Shown here: piece after piece, positions 1-8,540 of the stretch
How positions within the stretch are numbered: the stretch's first letter is position 1
Layout: each line of letters opens with the position of its first letter
NCBI RefSeq assembly: GCF_003339585.1
Contig: NZ_QPKF01000002.1
Location: 186,001-250,000 of the forward strand
Length of the DNA: 64,000 nt
DNA from: Exiguobacterium sp. RIT594
Lineage (GTDB): Bacteria; Bacillota; Bacilli; Exiguobacteriales; Exiguobacteriaceae
Direction: 5' to 3'
Notes under the pieces: model-generated
Told to the model about the DNA's origin: nothing
The model's input: the letters and a program-made list of their open reading frames with translations, nothing else
Database searches by the model: none
Position numbers and translations under genes: made by a program

Positions 1-521
1 GCTTCCTGCAAGGAGGGAATCGTCTCAAATGCCAACACGTCCGCCCCTGCCGCGATTAACGCTTCCAGACGAGGACGGTGGAAAGCTTCAAGTTGCGCAT
101 CGTCGACTCCGTAATGACCGATGTATTCGGATCCGTCCGAGAGATAGGCACCGTAAGGACCAATCGATCCCGCAATCAAAGCGTGATCCGCTGCCGGTCC
201 GGTTTCCGCACGCGCCTGCTGTGCCAGATAGACCGTTTGTTTCATCAGTTCGATCGCTTCCTCTTCTTTAATCCCCCGGCTGCTGAAGCCGGCGACACTC
301 GCTTGGTAGCTGGACGTGATGGCGCAATCCGCCCCGATTTTAAAATAATCCGCATGGACGCGGTGAATCTGTTCCGGTTCTTCAAGCAGTACCCGGGCCG
401 ACCAAAGCGGATCATCGAGATTTCTCCCATGGCGTTCAAGTTCCGTCGCCAGTGCTCCGTCCAATAAAATATAGGGTTTTTCTTTTAACAGTCGTTCAAC
501 TGGATTGTTGTTCTTTGACAT
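1..521 (-). CDS. mmuM: Homocysteine S-methyltransferase MmuM (3' end outside window)
   Basis: Cytosolic methyltransferase that moves a methyl group from S-methylmethionine (or SAM) to homocysteine, giving methionine. The first 173 residues are visible; the family is about 310, so the zinc-binding cysteines at the C-terminus lie beyond the left edge. Seen on the minus strand: start near '[12 protein letters not shown]', the family's N-terminal '[11 protein letters not shown]' strand, 'TSSYQAS' and '[11 protein letters not shown]', all typical of homocysteine methyltransferases. The ATG at 519-521 lies inside the end of the upstream permease gene (26-base overlap), so the two are translated together. 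The SAM riboswitch ahead of the permease should control both. No alternative function is likely. Confidence 0.93.
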   Translation of the reverse strand, partial: MSKNNNPVERLLKEKPYILLDGALATELERHGRNLDDPLWSARVLLEEPEQIHRVHADYFKIGADCAITSSYQASVAGFSSRGIKEEEAIELMKQTVYLAQQARAETGPAADHALIAGSIGPYGAYLSDGSEYIGHYGVDDAQLEAFHRPRLEALIAAGADVLAFETIPSLQE

Positions 522-1896
522 CTTCCACACTCCGTTTCCATGATGTTTTCGTCAGATGATGAACAATATAACAGACCGCAATAAACGGAACCCCGAAATA
601 GAGGGCGACCCGTTGCGTCGGATCAAAGGCGATTCCGATCAATGAAGCCAAACACATTAAAAACGACAGAATCGGTACAACCGGATACCAGGGTGTCCGG
701 TAAACCAAATCGTTTAGATCATGCCCCTCTTGCAGATAACGCTTACGGAACATGAACTGTGAGGCGCTGATGCTCATCCAGACAACGACGACTGCCAGTC
801 CCGAGATCGAGACGAGCGCAATGTAGACGGAACCCGGTGCATAGACGCTGGAGAACAGGGCAAGCAGACCGCCGAGCATACTGAAGAGAACGGCACGTGT
901 CGGCACTCCGCTCGCATTTAATTTAGAAAAGAACGGCGTAATCATCCGTTGATCGGATAAAGACCAAAGCATCCGTGATGCGGCGTACAGACCGGAGTTC
1001 GCTGCCGATAAAATCGCGGTCAGGATGACGAAGTTCATGATGTCTGCTGCAAACGGAAGACCGATCCGTTCAAACACAGCAACGAATGGACTTTCAAGCA
1101 CTCCTTTTGAATCGTTTGGTAACAGAATTGCGAGCACAATGATCGTCCCGACAAAAAATAAGACGAGCCGGAAGACGGTCGTTCGAATGGCGAGCGGAAC
1201 CGTCCGTTTCGGATCGACCGCCTCACCTGCTGCAATCCCGATTAACTCTGTTCCGGAATAGGCAAAGTTAACGGCGAGCATCGTCATCAAGATGGCGAAC
1301 GCTCCGTTCGGAAACAGGCCCCCCTCCGTCAACGGAGCGAGAAGCGGTGCTTGTGAGCCATCCGCAAGGGGCAAGAACCCGACGATTGCTGCTGTTCCTA
1401 AGACGATGAACACTAAAATCGTCAGCACCTTGACGGCAGAAAACCAAAATTCAACTTCCGCGAACAAGCGGACCGTCAAGACATTGATGCCTAAAATCAT
1501 GACGACGAATAAAGCACTGAACAGCCAGACCGGAACATCCGGAAACCAGCGTTGCATCAATAAACCGGCTGCCGTAAATTCGGAACCGAGCGCGACCGTC
1601 CACGTCAGCCAGTAAAGCCAGGCGACGGTATAGCCTGTTCCGGATCCAATATATTTTGTGGCGTAGCTGTGAAAGGCACCCGTCTCCGGCATATGTACCG
1701 CCAGCTCCCCTAGACAGAGCATGACAAGATATACGGCCAGCGCTCCGACCAAGTACGATAAAATCGTTCCGACCCGTCCTGTCTGCTCGAGCGTATACCC
1801 TGTACTTAAAAATAATCCGGTCCCGATGACACCGCCGAGTGACAACATGACGATATGCCGGGATTCCATTTTCCGACGAAACGTTCCTTCTTTCAT
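496..1896 (-). CDS. mmuP: S-methylmethionine/amino-acid permease MmuP
   Basis: A 466-residue APC-superfamily permease with about 12 membrane segments. The N-terminus has the family's '[13 protein letters not shown]' substrate-binding helix. The ATG is preceded by GGAGGAG at good spacing. By sequence alone it could be any amino-acid carrier of the YbxG/MmuP group. Pairing with mmuM in an overlapping operon, plus a SAM-I riboswitch upstream, makes S-methylmethionine import the best call, as in the B. subtilis ybgF-ybgG (mmuPM) operon. It would supply the methyl donor that MmuM uses for methionine salvage. The substrate is inferred from context; the family assignment is direct. Confidence 0.88.
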   Translation of the reverse strand: MKEGTFRRKMESRHIVMLSLGGVIGTGLFLSTGYTLEQTGRVGTILSYLVGALAVYLVMLCLGELAVHMPETGAFHSYATKYIGSGTGYTVAWLYWLTWTVALGSEFTAAGLLMQRWFPDVPVWLFSALFVVMILGINVLTVRLFAEVEFWFSAVKVLTILVFIVLGTAAIVGFLPLADGSQAPLLAPLTEGGLFPNGAFAILMTMLAVNFAYSGTELIGIAAGEAVDPKRTVPLAIRTTVFRLVLFFVGTIIVLAILLPNDSKGVLESPFVAVFERIGLPFAADIMNFVILTAILSAANSGLYAASRMLWSLSDQRMITPFFSKLNASGVPTRAVLFSMLGGLLALFSSVYAPGSVYIALVSISGLAVVVVWMSISASQFMFRKRYLQEGHDLNDLVYRTPWYPVVPILSFLMCLASLIGIAFDPTQRVALYFGVPFIAVCYIVHHLTKTSWKRSVEDVKEQQSS

Positions 1897-1930
1897 TACT
1901 CCTCCACACTCCTCTTTTTCTCGTTAAACT

Positions 1931-1960
1931 AAAAAAACGCACCCACATACATGGGTGCGT
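1931..1960 (-). terminator. Intrinsic terminator of the SAM riboswitch
   Basis: A perfect 9-bp stem, ACGCACCCA (1937-1945) with TGGGTGCGT (1952-1960), is followed on the minus strand by a run of seven T. It lies between the SAM aptamer and mmuP, so it is the riboswitch expression platform: it should form when SAM is bound and stop mmuPM transcription. Confidence 0.92.
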
Positions 1961-1980
1961 CGGTCGACAATCAAAGGAAG

Positions 1981-2078
1981 CTTATCGATCGGGTACAACA
2001 CCCGCAGGAATTAGCACAGTATCTTTCGACCTGTTGCTGAGGCTTCAAAGGGCCAGTCCCTCCACCTCTCTGGATAAG
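1981..2078 (-). promoter_or_regulatory. SAM-I (S-box) riboswitch
   Basis: Read on the minus strand, the element starts CTTATCCAGAGAGG and continues GGAGGGACTGGCCC, then 'GAAGCCTCAGCAAC', and closes with GATAAG, which pairs with the opening CTTATC (P1). These are the conserved S-box blocks. Known S-boxes bind SAM and terminate transcription of methionine and SAM genes when SAM is plentiful. Here it leads into mmuP-mmuM, a methionine salvage pair. Confidence 0.95.
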
Positions 2079-2094
2079 AATGTAATTTTTCATA

Positions 2095-2123
2095 ACAGTA
2101 CCAACCCTGTTTTGAATTGTCAA
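2095..2123 (-). promoter_or_regulatory. Promoter of the SAM riboswitch-mmuPM transcript
   Basis: On the minus strand there is a perfect -35 TTGACA (2118-2123), a 17-base spacer and a -10 TACTGT (2095-2100). Transcription would start about 10 bases before the S-box. The match is by eye to the sigma-A consensus. Confidence 0.75.
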
Positions 2124-2144
2124 CACAATTCAGAATTTATCATG

Positions 2145-2182
2145 TAAAAAAAAACGCCTTATACCAAATTGGTATAAGACGT
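2145..2182 (-). terminator. Intrinsic terminator after the pyruvyl transferase gene
   Basis: Stem CTTATACC (2158-2165)/GGTATAAG (2171-2178), extended by ACG pairs, with a 10-base A-run on the plus strand (T-run in the minus transcript). It follows the stop at 2190 of the minus-strand gene. Confidence 0.85.
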
Positions 2183-2189
2183 CTGTCGC

Positions 2190-3608
2190 TTATTTCTTCG
2201 CAAACAAATCAGCTGTCTTCAATGCCATCCGAACCGCTTTGCGGTTCAATGTGCCTTGTTGATGCTTCATTTCTTTTGTTTGACTGTTCAACTTGCCTTG
2301 AAGCGATTTGATTTTCTTATCTTTTTCAGCCATTTTCGCTTTATCGCGTTTTTGAGCTGCCACGATTTTTTGCTCTTCTGCCGGGAAGTATGATTCAAAA
2401 CGTGAAACGGCTTCTTCGATACTGATTCCTGTGATCGGTTTAACGACCGGGAGCAACTCTGCTTTGGCCATTTCGCGATCAAACGGAACGTTCTCCGGAT
2501 AGTTCGTTTCTTTGTAGATATGCTCTAAATCATTTGTGTTCAAGAAATCAACGAAGTTATCGAAGTTACGTGCTTGAACACGTGTCGGGCTTTGGAAGTC
2601 AGCCGACTCAATCACATCCGACAAGCGTGTGCTGTCTGTGATGTCATTTGCCCAGATGTGTGTCAATTGGTGATAATCCGTTAATTCACGCATCCGTGCA
2701 TCTTTCGGAATCAGGATACTTGGTGTTCCGGCAAGTGTTGCCGTGATGTTACCGTGAAGACGTGCTCCGAAGCTGAAGTCAGCTTCTTTCAAGAAGTCGA
2801 TCCATGTCTGTGCGTTCAGGAAGAAACGGACACGGTCGTTCATGTAAGTCGGATCCGACATCTTGACCGGATAGTTCGTGACCGATAAGTCAGCAATCGG
2901 ATGTGTCCCTGTGTACGTCAAGCGTAACTCTTTCATCCATTGCGGGATGAAGTAATGGTTCGGGTACTCTTCCATTCCGCGTGTGATGAAGTTAAGGACG
3001 TTTTGCGGTGCAAGACGTGATGAGTTGACACCGATCATTGAATCTTTTGTGATGTTCGTTTCACGAATTTTCAAATCACGACCGAACGCATACATCGACG
3101 GGCAACCGATGACTTTGTGATCGATTCCTTCGCGGAAACCAAGACGCGTTAAATATTTTGATGTGATTTCGCCGCGAAGTCCAAGCATGCTTGAGCGCTC
3201 AAGAACTGCACTGACAAACGCTTTAACGTCTTCATCAAATGAGAAACCGTCGTTTAAGTTCGCTTCAAACGGTGCGCGTAAACCGACACCGATGACGACG
3301 ACCGGAATCTTTAGTTTTTTAATCAATTTTGTATATTTACGAAGTGTCGGGACGAATTCTTTACGGAATGCATCAGCGAGTGGAATGACATATAAATCGA
3401 AGTTCGCATTGATTTCATCTGCACGCTCTTCTTCATAGTAGTAGTAATCTGGTGTAATCGTCGTGCCTTCTGTCATCAAAGTGCGGAAAATACTGTATTG
3501 ATAAATCAGGTTTCCGACGTTCCCTCCGATTGAGTTATGCTTCATCAAATATTCTGCGTCGAACTGTTCAAACGGTGTCATACCCGCACGGATAATAATA
3601 CGTTTCAT
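2190..3608 (-). CDS. Polysaccharide pyruvyl transferase family protein
   Basis: 472 residues from the chosen ATG at 3608, which has AGAGGGG upstream; a longer frame from 3641 has no ribosome-binding site. The N-terminal 380 residues resemble the polysaccharide pyruvyl transferase (CsaB/WcaK-like) fold: 'GGNVGNLIYQY' near the start, 'VVVIGVGLRAPF', and a late 'FGARLHGNITATLAGTPSILI' segment, which is the family's donor-site region. The C-terminal ~70 residues are lysine-rich and probably coiled coil ('KDKKIKSLQGKLNSQTKE'), an unusual tail for the family. Known members transfer pyruvate from PEP to cell-surface sugars; the substrate here cannot be told. It stands alone between two terminators or gaps, not in a surface-polysaccharide cluster. 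Confidence 0.8.
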   Translation of the reverse strand: MKRIIIRAGMTPFEQFDAEYLMKHNSIGGNVGNLIYQYSIFRTLMTEGTTITPDYYYYEEERADEINANFDLYVIPLADAFRKEFVPTLRKYTKLIKKLKIPVVVIGVGLRAPFEANLNDGFSFDEDVKAFVSAVLERSSMLGLRGEITSKYLTRLGFREGIDHKVIGCPSMYAFGRDLKIRETNITKDSMIGVNSSRLAPQNVLNFITRGMEEYPNHYFIPQWMKELRLTYTGTHPIADLSVTNYPVKMSDPTYMNDRVRFFLNAQTWIDFLKEADFSFGARLHGNITATLAGTPSILIPKDARMRELTDYHQLTHIWANDITDSTRLSDVIESADFQSPTRVQARNFDNFVDFLNTNDLEHIYKETNYPENVPFDREMAKAELLPVVKPITGISIEEAVSRFESYFPAEEQKIVAAQKRDKAKMAEKDKKIKSLQGKLNSQTKEMKHQQGTLNRKAVRMALKTADLFAKK

Positions 3609-3810
3609 GTAAAATAATTCCCCTCTCACTTCTGTTCTCATTTTAAATAATATAAAAATATATTTTGGTTTTTAACCATCTTGTCTTCTCAAGAATAGTT
3701 GAATGCAATTCAGCAAGTCAACGAATAGCTGAAAATTACACATTATTGTGGATTATGAAGTTATTCAGTCACTAGTACAACCTAACACTTATTCCCTATA
3801 TAACAACTAG

Positions 3811-4719
3811 TTAAACGTCTTTTCTCAACATACGATAAATTTCGAGATTCGCATAAACCGCCGGTAACATCACTTGTGTCGCTTCCTCTTTCGAAAGAAG
3901 GGTGCCGAACAAATGAGCTGACTCGACTTCATTACCTTTCTCCATATCGCGTTGTAAAGAGGATTTCATCGTTTCAGCCATTTGTGCGATCTGTTGCTGT
4001 TGAATCTGTTCAATCCCATCACTGAACACAGCACCTTGACGTTCCATCGCCGCTTTAGCCTCCGTTGCCAGGCGGCGCATCATCGCCATCCCTTCCTCCT
4101 GCGAACGGATCGGACCAATCGCTGAACGGAAAAGTGACGTCACACCGGAAAACGTCGTGATGAACAGATACTTATTCCACATATCGCGGGTAATCGTATC
4201 TGAATAGTTGATCGGAGCCGCTGTTCCGGTCAAATGCTGTTTCAATTCTTCCAAGCGGTCTGTCCGCGTTCCCGGCAATGGACCAAATAACAGATGGTGG
4301 GACGGACTCGTCTGTACGATGTGTCCTTTTCCATCAAGCGTTGATTCGATGAAACAGAGTCCGCCCAGCACACGTTCCGCTCCGAAGTGTTGCTTCAGTT
4401 GCTTTAAATGGGCCATTCCGTTTAGCAACGGCAAAATATATGTATCGGTTGCGACGAACGGTTCGATGTCCTCTAACACCTGCTCCAGATGATAGGCCTT
4501 GGTCGATAAAAGAATGACATCAAACGTTCCTTTTTCTCCGGTCCGGATCAGACGCGGAGAACAGGTAATATCTCCATGAAGACTCTTGACATGAAGTCCC
4601 GCACGCAATTCCTCAAACCGGCGTTCACGGACTAAAAATGTGACGTCTTCCCCTTTTTCCGCCAATCGTGCCCCGAAATAACCACCGACGGCACCGGCAC
4701 CGACTACTAAAATTTTCAT
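3811..4719 (-). CDS. panE: 2-dehydropantoate 2-reductase (ketopantoate reductase)
   Basis: A 302-residue cytosolic NADPH-dependent reductase that converts ketopantoate to pantoate in coenzyme A synthesis. The N-terminal Rossmann motif GAGAVGGYFG (residues 7-16) is explicit, with the family's 'VILLSTKAYHLEQVL' (Lys region), 'LLNGM' and the C-terminal all-helical domain containing 'NKYLFITTFSGVTSL' (active-site Asn/Lys context). Length matches the family. GGAGGG precedes the ATG by 5 bases. It is monocistronic, with gntR divergent. Firmicutes often hold more than one PanE-like reductase, so this copy could act on another 2-keto acid. Confidence 0.88.
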   Translation of the reverse strand: MKILVVGAGAVGGYFGARLAEKGEDVTFLVRERRFEELRAGLHVKSLHGDITCSPRLIRTGEKGTFDVILLSTKAYHLEQVLEDIEPFVATDTYILPLLNGMAHLKQLKQHFGAERVLGGLCFIESTLDGKGHIVQTSPSHHLLFGPLPGTRTDRLEELKQHLTGTAAPINYSDTITRDMWNKYLFITTFSGVTSLFRSAIGPIRSQEEGMAMMRRLATEAKAAMERQGAVFSDGIEQIQQQQIAQMAETMKSSLQRDMEKGNEVESAHLFGTLLSKEEATQVMLPAVYANLEIYRMLRKDV

Positions 4720-4820
4720 TTTATCCCTCCATCTGACTGATGTCTTACGATCTGTTCTACGCTTTCGTTCTCTAGCCTATCACATCGAAAAGTCGTAATT
4801 TTGATAAAGATGACAATTTA

Positions 4821-4876
4821 ATTAAAGCGCTTGCATTTTAGTTTTCCTCGTTTATACTACTTGTATACAAGTATAC
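4821..4876 (+). promoter_or_regulatory. gnt operon promoter with cre site and GntR operator
   Basis: Reading along: a cre-like site ATTAAAGCGCTTGCA (4821-4835, 14 of 15 positions of WTGNAANCGNWNNCW), a -35 TTGCAT (4831-4836), a 16-base spacer, a -10 TATACT (4853-4858), and a perfect 16-bp palindrome TACTTGTATACAAGTA (4858-4873) flanked by GTATAC. The palindrome matches the published B. subtilis gnt operator. CcpA at cre and GntR at the palindrome would both block this promoter, gluconate releasing GntR. Confidence 0.85.
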
Positions 4877-4901
4877 TTATTCGACAAAGAGGGTGTTTTT
4901 T

Positions 4902-5618
4902 ATGTCTGATCTTTTATACCCGATTAAATGGTTATCAAAAGCATCCGCCGGTGATCGTGTCGCCCATGAACTGCGGATGCGGATCATTTCCGGCAAGATC
5001 GAGAGCGGTACGGTCCTATCCGAAAACAAACTGGCTGCTGATTTTTCCGTCAGCCGATCTCCTGTCCGGGATGCCCTGAAGGTGTTGGCGTCAGAACGCA
5101 TCATCCGGCTGGAACGGATGGGCGCCGTTGTCGTCGGACTGTCCAAACAAGACATCCAGGAAATTTACGATGTCCGTCTGTTAATCGAGACGTTCGTCTT
5201 CGAGCGGATCGTTAAGATGGATCGAAAGGACCTGGTTCGTGAACTGAGCAAGGTGCTCGAAATGATGAAAATTGCCGTCAAATACAAAGACGCAGATGAA
5301 TTTTCCTATCAGGATGTTCTGTTCCATGAAACAATTATCCGGTCAATTGACCACGGATACGTCAGCATGATGTGGCAGAATCTCAAACCTGTCATGGAAA
5401 GCTTCATCCTGCTGTCGATGCGTCAACGAATCGAAGACGATATCGAAGATTTTGACCGGATTCTCGAGAACCATGCACTCTACATCGAAGCAATCGAGAC
5501 CGGCGACCGCAAACGAATGATTGCTTCGCTGCATCAGAACTTCGATGATGTGCAAGAGGTTGAGGATTTATGGAAATCGCAACAACTGATGACGAAAGGA
5601 GTCGAACCACATGACTGA
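4902..5618 (+). CDS. gntR: Gluconate operon repressor GntR (GntR/FadR family)
   Basis: 238-residue DNA-binding repressor of the operon it heads. An N-terminal winged helix-turn-helix (about residues 20-85, with 'GTVLSENKLAADFSVSRSPVRDALKVL', the classic GntR recognition region) is followed by an FCD ligand-binding domain (about 90-225) with the metal-binding Asp/His pattern around 'DVRLLIETFVFERI' and 'FHETIIRS'. The ATG at 4902 is preferred over an upstream GTG because AAAGAGGG lies 8 bases before it. Its coding end overlaps gntK by 8 bases. It should bind the palindrome at 4858-4873 and leave it on binding gluconate, by analogy with B. subtilis GntR. Confidence 0.94.
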   Translation: MSDLLYPIKWLSKASAGDRVAHELRMRIISGKIESGTVLSENKLAADFSVSRSPVRDALKVLASERIIRLERMGAVVVGLSKQDIQEIYDVRLLIETFVFERIVKMDRKDLVRELSKVLEMMKIAVKYKDADEFSYQDVLFHETIIRSIDHGYVSMMWQNLKPVMESFILLSMRQRIEDDIEDFDRILENHALYIEAIETGDRKRMIASLHQNFDDVQEVEDLWKSQQLMTKGVEPHD

Positions 5619-7152
5619 ACACATGCTAGGGATTGATATCGGGACGACGAGCACCAAAGCCGTACTCTTTACGACAAAAGGGGAAGTCGTCGGACAAACG
5701 AATGTCGGTTATCCGCTGCACACGCCGAATCGCTCGACGGCGGAGCAGGATCCGGAAGAGATTTTCCATGCCGTGCTCGAAAGCATCCGGTTGATGACGA
5801 AACAACATCCGACCGAGCAACCGAAGTTCGTCGCCTTCAGCAGTGCGATGCACAGCTTGATTGCGATAGATGAACACGATCAACCGCTGACCGCCTGCAT
5901 CACGTGGGCCGACAGCCGGAGCGAAGTCTGGTCGAACCGAATCAAGGAACAGTACGGTTACTCGATTTATCACCGCACCGGAACTCCGGTCCATCCGATG
6001 TCGCCGCTCAGTAAGATTTGCTGGCTCGTCGAAGAACATCCGGACATTGCCGCGCGGACGAAAAAATACATCGGCATCAAGGAATTTGTCTTCCAGCGTC
6101 TGTTTGGACAATACGTCATCGACCATTCACTCGCTTCAGCGACCGGTTTATTCAACATCCATGATCTCGACTGGGATGCGGAAGCGTTACAGGTCGCAGG
6201 CATCGATGCAACCAAATTGTCGCGACCGGTTTCGACGACAACGTCCTTTACCGATTTAGCACCGGAATACGCCAAACAAATTGGCCTAGATCCTTCTACA
6301 CCGTTCCTGATCGGGGCAAGCGACGGCGTCCTGTCGAATCTCGGGGTTAACGCGATCCGGAAAGGCGAAATCGCCATTACGATCGGAACGAGCGGCGCAA
6401 TCCGGACGATCATCGACCGTCCGCAAACGGATGAAAAAGGCCGGATCTTCTGTTACGCCTTAACCGAGAACCATTGGGTCATCGGTGGACCGGTCAATAA
6501 CGGCGGCATGGTCTTACGCTGGATTCGTGACGAACTGGCCTCGGCGGAAGTCGAGACCGCGAAACGTCTTGGTATTGATCCATATGCCGTCCTGACGAAA
6601 ATCGCCGAACGCGTCCGTCCCGGATCAGACGGTTTACTGTTCCACCCGTATTTGTCAGGCGAACGGGCTCCGCTTTGGAATCCGGATGTCAGCGGTTCTT
6701 TCTTCGGCTTGACGCTGTCACACAAAAAGGAACATATGATTCGGGCCGCCCTCGAAGGTGTCATTTATAACTTGTACACTGTCTTCCTGGCGTTAATCGA
6801 ATGTATGGATGGTCCGGTCACACGGATTCAGGCAACCGGGGGGTTCGCCCGTTCTGAAGTGTGGCGTCAAATGATGGCGGATATTTTCGAATCGGAAGTC
6901 GTCATTCCGGAAAGTTTTGAAAGTTCATGTCTCGGGGCCTGTATTCTCGGATTGTATGCGACAGGGGAAGTCGATTCGTTCGAAGTGGCAGCAGACATGA
7001 TCGGCGATACACATCGCCATGTGCCAAATGAGGAAGCAATGCACGAATACCGTCAGTTACTGCCGATCTTCATCAGTTTGGCACGTGTCCTGGAAACGGA
7101 TTATCGACGCATCGCTACGTATCAACGGGGTCTGATTCAAAAAGAAATTTAA
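5611..7152 (+). CDS. gntK: Gluconokinase GntK
   Basis: 513-residue FGGY-family sugar kinase phosphorylating D-gluconate to 6-phosphogluconate with ATP. The N-terminal domain opens with 'LGIDIGTTSTKAVLF' (phosphate-binding loop) and carries 'TWADSRS'; the C-terminal domain has 'TIGTSGAIR', 'GGPVNNGG' and the adenosine motif 'ATGGFARSEVW'. Length fits B. subtilis GntK (513). Start overlaps the gntR stop by 8 bases, so translation is coupled. It feeds gntZ, the last gene of the operon. Confidence 0.95.
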   Translation: MTEHMLGIDIGTTSTKAVLFTTKGEVVGQTNVGYPLHTPNRSTAEQDPEEIFHAVLESIRLMTKQHPTEQPKFVAFSSAMHSLIAIDEHDQPLTACITWADSRSEVWSNRIKEQYGYSIYHRTGTPVHPMSPLSKICWLVEEHPDIAARTKKYIGIKEFVFQRLFGQYVIDHSLASATGLFNIHDLDWDAEALQVAGIDATKLSRPVSTTTSFTDLAPEYAKQIGLDPSTPFLIGASDGVLSNLGVNAIRKGEIAITIGTSGAIRTIIDRPQTDEKGRIFCYALTENHWVIGGPVNNGGMVLRWIRDELASAEVETAKRLGIDPYAVLTKIAERVRPGSDGLLFHPYLSGERAPLWNPDVSGSFFGLTLSHKKEHMIRAALEGVIYNLYTVFLALIECMDGPVTRIQATGGFARSEVWRQMMADIFESEVVIPESFESSCLGACILGLYATGEVDSFEVAADMIGDTHRHVPNEEAMHEYRQLLPIFISLARVLETDYRRIATYQRGLIQKEI

Positions 7153-7175
7153 TTTAAGTTTTTGGGGGAAGTCAC

Positions 7176-8522
7176 ATGCCATTAGTCATTGTTGCTATCG
7201 GGATTATTCTGTTACTCGTTTTAATTATGGGGTTAAAATTAAACACGTTCGTTTCTTTAATCATCGTCTCGTTCGTCGTCGCTTTACTACTTGGAATGCC
7301 GCTTGATCAAATCGTCACGACGATTGAAGCCGGTCTCGGCGGAACGCTTGGTCACCTCGCCTTGATCTTCGGACTTGGTGCCATGCTCGGAAAATTGATT
7401 GCCGACGCAGGTGGTGCGCAACGGATTGCGATGACGCTTGTCGCGAAGTTTGGGGAAAAGAACATCCAATGGGCTGTCGTTGTCGCCTCATTCATCATCG
7501 GGATTGCGTTATTCTTTGAAGTCGGCTTGGTGTTGTTGATTCCAATCGTCTTCGCCATTTCACGTCAGTTGCGCGTCTCGATCCTTTATCTCGGGATTCC
7601 GATGGTCGCTGCGTTATCGGTCACTCACGGTTTCCTGCCGCCTCACCCGGGACCGACCGTTATTGCCGGGGAATACGGAGCTGACCTTGGTCAAGTTCTC
7701 TTATACGGCTTTATTGTAGCCGTACCGACCGTCATCATTGCAGGACCCATCTTTACAAAAATTGCGAAACGGATCGTTCCGGATTCATTCAAGAAAACCG
7801 GCAACATCGCTTCACTCGGGGAACAAAAAGAATTTAATTTAGACGAGACACCAGGATTCGGTATCAGTGTCTTCACAGCGATGCTGCCTGTCCTCCTGAT
7901 GTCGATCGCAACGATTTTAACGTTATTGCAAAAAACGCTTGGTTGGGAAAGTAACAGTGTTTTATCTGCCGTTCAATTCATCGGAAACGCATCGACGGCG
8001 ATGCTGATTTCCTTGCTTTTCGCTATCTACACGATGGGACTGGCGCGTCAGATTCCAATTAAAACCGTCATGGATTCTTGTACGACGGCCATCACACAAA
8101 TCGGAATGATGCTACTGATCATCGGCGGCGGCGGTGCCTTTAAGCAGGTCCTGATTGACGGCGGTGTTGGTAAGTTCGTCGCTCAGATGTTTGAAGATAC
8201 GACATTATCACCAATTTTACTCGCATGGATCATCGCCGCCATCTTACGGATTTCACTTGGTTCGGCAACCGTCGCTTCACTGACGACAGCCGGGCTCGTC
8301 ATTCCGTTGCTTGGTCAATCGGATGTCAATCTCGCACTTGTCGTCCTCGCAACGGGAGCCGGCAGTTTGATCGCTTCACACGTCAACGACGCCGGGTTCT
8401 GGATGTTTAAAGAATATTTTGGATTAACGATGAAAGAAACTTTCGCGACGTGGACCTTGCTTGAGACAATCATTTCCGTCTTCGGACTTGGATTCGTCCT
8501 CCTGCTCAGTCTCGTCGTCTAA
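7176..8522 (+). CDS. gntP: Gluconate:H+ symporter GntP
   Basis: 448-residue integral membrane permease of the GntP family with about 12-14 hydrophobic helices. Typical blocks include '[19 protein letters not shown]' near residues 70-88, '[15 protein letters not shown]' (about 150-165) and the C-terminal '[17 protein letters not shown]', which are strongly conserved in gluconate permeases. GGGGGAA precedes the ATG. It sits 23 bases after gntK in the gnt operon and brings in the gluconate that GntK phosphorylates. Confidence 0.95.
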   Translation: MPLVIVAIGIILLLVLIMGLKLNTFVSLIIVSFVVALLLGMPLDQIVTTIEAGLGGTLGHLALIFGLGAMLGKLIADAGGAQRIAMTLVAKFGEKNIQWAVVVASFIIGIALFFEVGLVLLIPIVFAISRQLRVSILYLGIPMVAALSVTHGFLPPHPGPTVIAGEYGADLGQVLLYGFIVAVPTVIIAGPIFTKIAKRIVPDSFKKTGNIASLGEQKEFNLDETPGFGISVFTAMLPVLLMSIATILTLLQKTLGWESNSVLSAVQFIGNASTAMLISLLFAIYTMGLARQIPIKTVMDSCTTAITQIGMMLLIIGGGGAFKQVLIDGGVGKFVAQMFEDTTLSPILLAWIIAAILRISLGSATVASLTTAGLVIPLLGQSDVNLALVVLATGAGSLIASHVNDAGFWMFKEYFGLTMKETFATWTLLETIISVFGLGFVLLLSLVV

Positions 8523-8540
8523 AAAAGGAGTCGGTATACT

